Assembly (NCBI GenBank): GCA_020796225.1
Contig: CM036754.1
Span: 43,646,420 to 43,710,419 of the forward strand
DNA length: 64,000 nucleotides
DNA from: Arion vulgaris
Taxonomy: Eukaryota > Mollusca > Gastropoda > Stylommatophora > Arionidae
Direction: 5' to 3'
Shown: in pieces, positions 12,001 through 21,000 of the stretch
Numbering within the stretch: the first letter of the stretch is position 1
How the letters are laid out: the number at the start of each line of letters is the position of its first letter
The notes under the pieces: generated by a model
What the model saw: the letters and a program-made list of their open reading frames with translations, nothing else
Databases searched by the model: none
What the model was told of the DNA's origin: nothing
Position numbers and translations under genes: made by a program

Positions 12001-15000
12001 AGACAATAGTAATGAAACTGAAGAATAAAAGGAGAAAATGGAGATACTCAAGAGAAATGAACAAGACAATAGTAATGAAACTGAAGAATAAAAGGAGAAA
12101 ATGGAGATACTCAAGAGAAATGGACACAATAGTAATGAAACTGAAGAATAAAAGGAGAAAATGGAGATACACAGGAGAAATGAGCAATACAATAGTAATG
12201 AAACTGAAGATTAAAAGGAGAAAATGGAGATGTAAAGGAGATACTCAGGAGAAATGAGCAAGACAGTAGTAATGAAACTGAAGATTAAAAGGAGAAAATG
12301 GAGATACTCTCAGGCAGTGAACTAACAATATAATCCAACACACCATTGATCGTAAACCATAAGATAAAGGAGGATAGGGGAACTGTCATTACAAACATAT
12401 ACCATAGTCACAGCTGCAAGCACTAATGGCTTTTAAGTAGTCTCTCCAAGGGATAATTTGAAGTTGTCCCCCCAAAAAAAGATCAAAGAACATCTGTTTA
12501 GATAGTCTGCATCATGAATAGCAGGGATATCTGAATAATGATTGGCTACTGAACTGATGTAACAGCACTCAGGGTAGATTCTGGGCCTCCCCAACAGGTG
12601 TAGAGGGGTATGCATACTGGTGGTTCCAATGGCTTACTGGTTAAAAACTTTCCTCTCTCTGTTGCGTAGAGGTAAGGTGCTCACCTCTCGTTACAAAGGT
12701 ACTCGGTTCGTTTCCCACATGGGGCTATTTGTGATATTTTTCCAGAGATCCCTGATCTCCGTGTAGGTGAGATCAAGTACCTTTCTGAGATGGATAATAA
12801 AACATACTCGAACGTGTAAAATAACTATTGGAAGTTGAAAATTGATAGAAATAGGCTGCAAAGCTGCTGCTCGGGAAAAATTCATAAAAATTAGATTAAA
12901 AAAAAAATTTCTACAAATTTTCGTCATCTTCAAGAATTACATTGGGGACTCTCGCCGGTGCTACAATGTTTGCATATCTGACGCTGAGATCTTCCTGTGT
13001 AAGAAAGAGATCGGAGCACACATTGTTATTCACCAAAGTGCAATGATGATGGTCCTATTAATCAAACTCTTCTCTGCCTCTCAAGCATCCAGCTATTCTT
13101 GTACAACATGCAATTTCAAACTTCTTAAATCACTGGATTGATTTAGCATCAATTTTATGTCCTCATTCTACAGTAGTGTCTTCAGCCAAGAGACCAAAAA
13201 ATCCCTCTGCCCATCGTAACATCATAAACTCCCTGACAGTCGATGCTATCGATGCAAGCCTGCCTGATCTCTAGTTGCTGCAAGAGACTAGTGGTACAAT
13301 AGAGGAAGTGAAAGAGAAGAGAAAACAAGAAGAAAATATGACAAACCAAGAACTTCTACTTCCGAACCAGCTGCATGGATACCCTATAGTGAATGATACA
13401 GTTTATTAAAGCTACTAGTAATGTGATCTATTGACTGACAGAAGAATAAAGAAGACAGAGAAGAAAACTCAATAGTAAAGAACAACACTGTGTTTGTTAT
13501 AGTAAAGCACAATACTGTGTTTGTTATAGTAAAGCACAATACTGTGTTTGTTATAGTAAAGCACAATGATGTGTTTGTTATAGTAAAACACAATACTGTT
13601 TGTTATAGTAAAACACAATACTGTGTTTGTTATAGTAAAGCACAATGCTGTGTTTGTTATAGTAAAGCACAATACTGTGTTTGTTATAGTAAAGCACAAT
13701 ACTGTGTTTGTTATAGTAAAGCACAATACTGTGTTTGTTATAGTAAAGCACAATACTGTGTTTGTTATAATAAAGCACAATACTGTGTTTGTTACAATAA
13801 AGCACAATACTGTTTGTTATAGTAAAGCACAATACTGTGTTTGTTATAGTAAAGAACAATACTGTGTTTGTTATAGTAAAGAACAATACTGTGTTTGTTA
13901 TTACTTCTATTCTTGCAATGCTATACACAATATCCAGACGTGACATATGTTTACAAAAGTCTGCAGTTTGAATGTGATATTTTTGGCAACCTACCACATG
14001 TCATAAAAGCTGACTAATGAAAGATGTGTATGAGACTAGCAACAAACTGATGTCAAACAAATTGTTGCAGAAACAACTAATATTGTATTACACTTTTTTG
14101 TTACGGAAACTATAACTCATTGCATCTGCTTAATATTAAACAAAATGTGAAATGAAGACAAATATTGGAACAAGTGATAGTTTTTTTAAAATAATCAATT
14201 TGCAGAGTAAGCTCTGATGGTCTCCCTGAGATTAATCAGATCTGATCCAGTGCTACAGTATAACTCCAGAAGTGGTAGTTTGAAGTAGGGTTTTTCTGTT
14301 TGTATAATCTTCCAGTTACCCGTCAGTACAAATGTAGGTAGAGGATTTTAGTATCTGGAATTTTATCTTGCCAGTTTACTTATAGTAATCTGCATAGACA
14401 ACTTGTCTATAGAGGGGACTAAGTGGTTAAGCACTTGCCTTGCCAGTCGAAGGTCGTCGGTTCAAATACAGGCGCAGCATTCTGTTCCAAGTACTTTTTC
14501 CAGAGACCCCATAGGATTGTTGCTGGAGCTACATAGTTTGTGCTTTATGCAATACTCTCGGCATGTGACATGCCATTTCTGCGGAGAGGGACCCAGCCAT
14601 ATGGGGTAAAGCCCGATGTATTGAAGATGAAGTCTATACTATGGCTTTAAAACCCCTTTTTAAAAACCTGTGTACAAGTGATTTAGTTTTCTTGCGTTCA
14701 TGCTATACACTGCCTATGTCTTGATGTACACTGTGTCTAACCTACCTTCTAATCATCCACAGTACTGGCTATACACTGTCTATGTCTTGATGTACACTGT
14801 GTCTAACCTACCTTCTAATCATCCACAGTACTGGCTATACACTGTCTATGTCTTGATGTACACTGTGTCTAACCTACCTTCTAATCATCCACAGTACTGG
14901 ATCAATGAGTACACGGCATCCCTTGGCATAGGAGTGTTTCATTCTGGTGTGCAAGTCTATGGGACAGGTTAGTGTCTCAACTTTTGTTTACAGTAATATA

Positions 15001-18000
15001 TTGTTCCATATAAAGATACATATGTATGTATATTCTACTCTTGATGGACAGAGAACAAATAGATCTACACAGAAAGAACTAAAATCAAAGAAACTGGCTT
15101 ATGCTACAAATACAAATGATAAAATTGAAGTATTTTGGGTATTAAAAGAAACACGAAGGGTTGGAAAAGACCATCATGGACGGAGGCATACCAGCAAACA
15201 GGAAGACCACAGAGAAACTGGATTCATGATATAACTGAAGGTTAGAGCATGACGGCTGCAGAGGCAGGACATCTGGCCTATGAGAGAGAGAAATTCTGAA
15301 GGACTGTTAGGATGGCAAGTTCTGCTCAGGACAAGCTGCATGAGGATGGTGGATGACGGTAAGTAAAGTGCTGAGATGAGTTTGATCATTTAAGAACAAG
15401 TTTGAAAGAAATCACCAACATGTAAACGGTTAAACATAACTGTTTAACACAACTGTTAAACAATACATAACTTTGCAACAACTTAACGATGAATGACAGA
15501 CCAAACTGTTAAGTAAAAGGTTCAGTTGATCATGTAATCTATACATAAATTATCTAACTGGATCTCCTTCTTCGAACGCTCCATATCGACCACTTGTTAA
15601 CCACTCTGTGTGATCTGTATGTGACCTGAGCCTAAGAGCGATTGTACATTGTGCCATTTATGCGCCTATTTTTTTTAATTTACTAGGGTAGCTTCCCTAG
15701 GCCCCTATCTCAGTCACCTCTTACAACATGCCTTGTAGGCAACAGTGGTACCACTCTTTGCTTCCCTTGAGGACCCTGCACCACGCAGGCGATCTAATGG
15801 GATAGAAATGGATGTCAACAAACTGCAATGCAGGAAACATCCCATATTCTTCCAGCCTGCTCTTTGTTTTATTGCAGTTTCAACATGTAATATGTTTTTA
15901 TTTTCAACGCCTTACTCTCATCACTTCTCCGCTTAAACTCCCCTTGAACTATAAGACATCAACAAATTTCCTCCAACCAGATCTGTCTTGAGCAAGTCAG
16001 CATAGTTCATTCCAAGTATTTCCTGCCTTTTCTCTGTCAACAGTTCATCTATGAATTTAAGCATAGTCTTTTTCTTCTTTCCGATCAGTTTCATATACTT
16101 GTTTAAACCAGCAGTCCTCAAACTTTGCATTACCATGGATCCCCTTTTGAAATACATTTTGCTGCCGCTGACACAAAAGTTTCTAGATATGAAAATACAT
16201 TTTGCTACCGCTGACACAAAAGTTTCTAGATATGAAAATACATTTTGCTGCCGCTGACACAAAAGTTTCTAGATATGAAAATACATTTTGCTGCCGCTGA
16301 CACAAAAGTTTCTAGATATGAAAATACATTTTGCTGCCGCTGACACAAAGTTTCTAGAATTTAAAATACATTTTGCTGCCGCTGACACAAAAGTTTCTAG
16401 ATATGAAAATACATTTTGCTGCCGCTGACACAAAAGTTTCTAGATATGAAAATACATTTTGCTGTCGCTGACACAAAAGTTTCTATATATGAAAATACAT
16501 TTGCTGCGCTGACACAAAAGTTTCTAGATATGAAAATACATTTTGCTGTCGCTGACACAAAAGTTTCTAGATATGAAAATACATTTTGCTGTCGCTGACA
16601 CAAAAGTTTCTAGATATGAAAATACATTTTGCTGTCGCTGACACAAAAGTTTCTAGATATGAAAATACATTTTGCTGCCGCTGACACAAAAGTTTCTAGA
16701 TATGAAAATACATTTTGCTGCCGCTGACACAAAAGTTTCTAGATATGAAAATACATTTTGCTGCCGCTGACACAAAAGTTTCTAGATATGAAAATACATT
16801 TTGCTGCCGCTGACACAAAAGTTTCTATATATGAAAATACATTTTGCTGCCGCTGACACAAAAGTTTCTAGATATGAAAATACATTTTGCTGCCGCTGAC
16901 ACAAAAGTTTCTAGATATGAAAATACATTTTGCTGCCGCTGACACAAAAGTTTCTAGATATGAAAATACATTTTGCTGCCGCTGACACAAAAGTTTCTAT
17001 ATATGAAAATACATTTTGCTGCCGCTGACACAAAAGTTTCTAGATATGAAAATACATTTTGCTGCCGCTGACACAAAAGTTTCTAGATATGAAAATACAT
17101 TTTGCTGTCGCTGACACAAAAGTTTCTATATATGAAAATACATTTTGCTGTCGCTGACACTAAAGTTTCTAGATATGAAAATACATTTTGCTGTCGCTGA
17201 CACAAAAGTTTCTAGATATGAAAATACATTTTGCTGCCGCTGACACAAAAGTTTCTAGATATGAAAATACATTTTGCTGCCGCTGACACAAAAGTTTCTA
17301 GATATGAAAATACATTTTGCTGCCGCTGACACAAAAGTTTCTAGATATGAAAATACATTTTGCTGCCGCTGACACAAAAGTTTCTAGATATGAAAATACA
17401 TTTTGCTGCCGCTGACACAAAAGTTTCTAGATATGAAAATACATTTTGCTGCCGCTGACACAAAAGTTTCTAGATATGAAAATACATTTTGCTGCCGCTG
17501 ACACAAAAGTTTCTAGATATGAAAATACATTTTGCTGTCGCTGACACAAAAGTTTCTAGATATGAAAATACATTTTGCTGCCGCTGACACAAAAGTTTCT
17601 AGATATGAAAATACATTTTCCTGCCGCTGACACAAAAGTTTCTAGATATGAAAATACATTTTCCTGCCGCTGACACAAAAGTTTCTATATATGAAAATAC
17701 ATTTTGCTGCCGCTGACACAAAAGTTTCTAGATATGAAAATACATTTTGCTGCCGCTGACACAAAAGTTTCTAGATATGAAAATACATTTTGCTGCCGCT
17801 GACACAAAAGTTTCTAGATATGAAAATACATTTTCCTGCCGCTGACACAAAAGTTTCTAGATATGAAAATACATTTTCCTGCCGCTGACACAAAAGTTTC
17901 TATATATGAAAATACATTTTGCTGCCGCTGACACAAAAGTTTCTATATATGAAAATACATTTTGCTGCCGCTGACACAAAAGTTTCTAGATATGAAAATA

Positions 18001-21000
18001 CATTTTGCTGCCGCTGACACAAAAGTTTCTATATATGAAAATACATTTTGCTGCCGCTGACACAAAAGTTTCTAGATATGAAAATGGACAGGAATTATCT
18101 TTGTGTTACAATAGTCAACAATTTTCTCAGACTGCCAGAAACTTCAAATGATTTCGCAGTGGAACTAGTTTACCACTGTTTTTATATATATTTAAAATAA
18201 TTGTTACTCCAGTTTGAAATATCAAAGATCATAATATTTCTTCGAGCGCTTGAGGATTTCCTGTGAGTACCTCGCGGACCCCAGTTTGGGAAACGCTGGT
18301 CTAAACCATGAGATGGGTTGCCTCTATGAAGCTGTGTGTCAGTTGGAGTTCCTCGAGAGTTCCCCGTAGCTTGCTCTGTAAGCTACGTTCATGAGGCCAT
18401 ATTTCGTTTCATTGGTGTATGTATGATGGGTATGACTGCAGGATGTGCTCTGGAGTCTGTGTTTCTGTCTGGCATACACACTGTGCACTGGGCAGACTTT
18501 ATTCTGTGCAATATAATGATTGAGCCTGCAGGGACCTATTCTTAGGCGAAAGATTGTTGTGTGCTGTTTTATATTTAATCTGCTGATGGGATCTTGTGGA
18601 TGTGTACTGTGGGTTTGTTGCCTCATTATTCCTCTGACTGATTTTTGTATTAAGGCTTGCTTTCCTTATCACCCAGGCGAGCCTTACTCCAACTTCAAAG
18701 GTAAGTATTTCAATTACTTGTGTAGGATGTTCTCCATTATCAGAAAATCTGTTCTTGTCTGGCATTTTTTATTTTATATCTAAGCTGAGTTTCCCCAAGC
18801 TACAGCGTTACTAGCTTGGATTGTAATCTCCCTTTCAGACAGACTACAAATCCCAAATTGAAAGATAAGGTTGCTGTCAGTGAGTGTACATTTGGAATGA
18901 AAAATTACATTACTGCATAACAGATTTATTCTTTCATTCGTGTCTTGAATAACCGACAAAACAATCAATTTCTATCAAGTCTGGTGGTATCTTATAGCTC
19001 TGCTACAAACTTTTATGTTTATTTGTTGATGTTTCTTGAAAAGTTTTATTTTTGACACAGGGATGTCTGCTTTATGCTAAAACCCTCAGCATGGAGAATC
19101 CATAAATGGCAAATAGATGTGTCCAGTTTGTAGAACTTGCTGGAAGTAAAACTCTCTTCTGACATAGTTCTGAAATAGATTGGAGTAATAGCAATCATGG
19201 ACATTTTATAGACTTCAGTAATGGTAGATAGACCGATCAAGCTTGTCAGAACATGCTAGAAGTAAAACTCTCTTCTGACATAGTTCTGAAATATATTGGA
19301 GTAATAGCAATCATGGACATTTTATAGACATCAGTTTTAAAACCGAAGGATTGACTTCATTGCACTGGGTTTTTACCCCATGTGGCTCAGCCATCTCTCT
19401 GCAGAAATGGCACTCCACTTGCAGAGAGTATTGCACAAACTCCAAAGCTCCTGCAACAATCCTATAGTCTCTGGCAAAAAATGCCGGTTCAAATGCCGGA
19501 AAAATTTCGGATGGCAAAGCGAGGGCGTAACCACTTAGCCATAGACCTGTCTAGCTTGTAAGAACTTGCTGAAAGTACAACTATCTTCTGGCATAATTCT
19601 GAAAGTGATTAGAATTCTAGCAAGCCTGAAAATAGTCAAGGCTCTAGTAATGGCAACATTCACTTGTTATTATATTATTTCATTATCTGTTTGTGTTTTT
19701 TTTTTCAGAGTTTGCTTATGGTGGCCACCCACTGCCTCTGTCTGGTGTGTTTGAGATTGAACCTCGAGATGCAGATGACCTGGGTGAACAGTTCAAGTTT
19801 AAGTATGTGAAATTTTAATGTTAATATTAGTTACTATCTTGTTATACTTACATTTAATCAGTCACATTACTCATCTCTTCATAATTCTATGAGAACAAAT
19901 TAGGTTAAGAAGATATCAGGAAAAAAAGTGGCTACAATATCAATACTGAACTTCATCAAGAAATGATTCGGCCACATAAGCAGATTACCAACAGACTCAA
20001 AGAGCAATGCTACTCCGATACAGCGGATAAAAAGCAAAAGGCCGTCTACGCAAAAGGTGGCCACTGAAGTAACAGAGACGTTGAAAAATACTATTGATGA
20101 AGTGCACACAAAGCCCGTTCTATAATTCTTTTTTTTATCCTGACGCTGTGCGTCAAAACAGTATTCAAGAAAATGAAATGAAAAATATACTTTTCCACTG
20201 CTTTTTTCCACTTTTCTCTCAATACTTCATTTACAAACATACCTTATCTAAGTACTCATTGAGTACATGCTTGTGCACTTGCAGAGATGTTGTCCTTGGA
20301 GATTGTATGTTTTATTTTGTTGACAGGGAAGCGATATGCTTAGGTTATACAGATTTTGCTTCTGATGATGTCCGTAAACTAACAGAAGAGCTTGGCAAGG
20401 AATTCAGGGGAGATCAATATCACTTACTCAACAAGAACTGTAACCATTTCACATCAGCACTTTCACAGGTATTACTTTTTAAATCTTTAATGTATTCATC
20501 ATCATCATCAAGTAGCTTGTTCTTTCCGGAACTTAGCTCCCATGACAGTAGTTCTGAAAACATTCTATTCTGTGCAAGTTAACCGCTCATAAGCAGTCAT
20601 TCTCAGATCGTCAATGACATCTTGCACCCGTCTTTTAGGTCTGCCTCTCATTATTCTTCCAAGCATCTTTCATTCAAAGGCATTAATTATCTCCGTTGCT
20701 TTGTCAATGTTTCATTTCTCACAACCATATGTCACCAAGGGGAAAACGCTGGCTCTTAAACACTTGATTTTTGTTCTGATGTCAATTTCCTTCTTTAACT
20801 CCTAGTGGATCAGAGCAAAAGCCATGTTTTTACAAGCTATTTGTTTTTATAATAAAAAACGCTCTTTAGTATGGCTCCTGGTAAAAAGGCAACTAACTCA
20901 AAGCCATGTAGTGTGGCATTTGGTCCACAAAGAGTTGATGTAAGATAATAATAATAATAATAACCATCCAGCGTAAGTGATGATGACATTAGGCCTCAAA

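Noticed and set aside
11742..12257. 171-codon + strand ORF of 21-residue repeats (and 182- and 163-codon ORFs on the other strand)
   Set aside because: The array has a 63-base period, so any stop-free frame stays open on either strand. There is no start context, no flanking exon and no sequence support beyond the repeat.
13469..13997. Overlapping long ORFs in several frames
   Set aside because: By-products of a 27-base array with a period divisible by three.
16150..18085. CRISPR-like array of direct repeats
   Set aside because: Units are contiguous with no unique spacers, the genome is eukaryotic, and the array lies inside a transposon.
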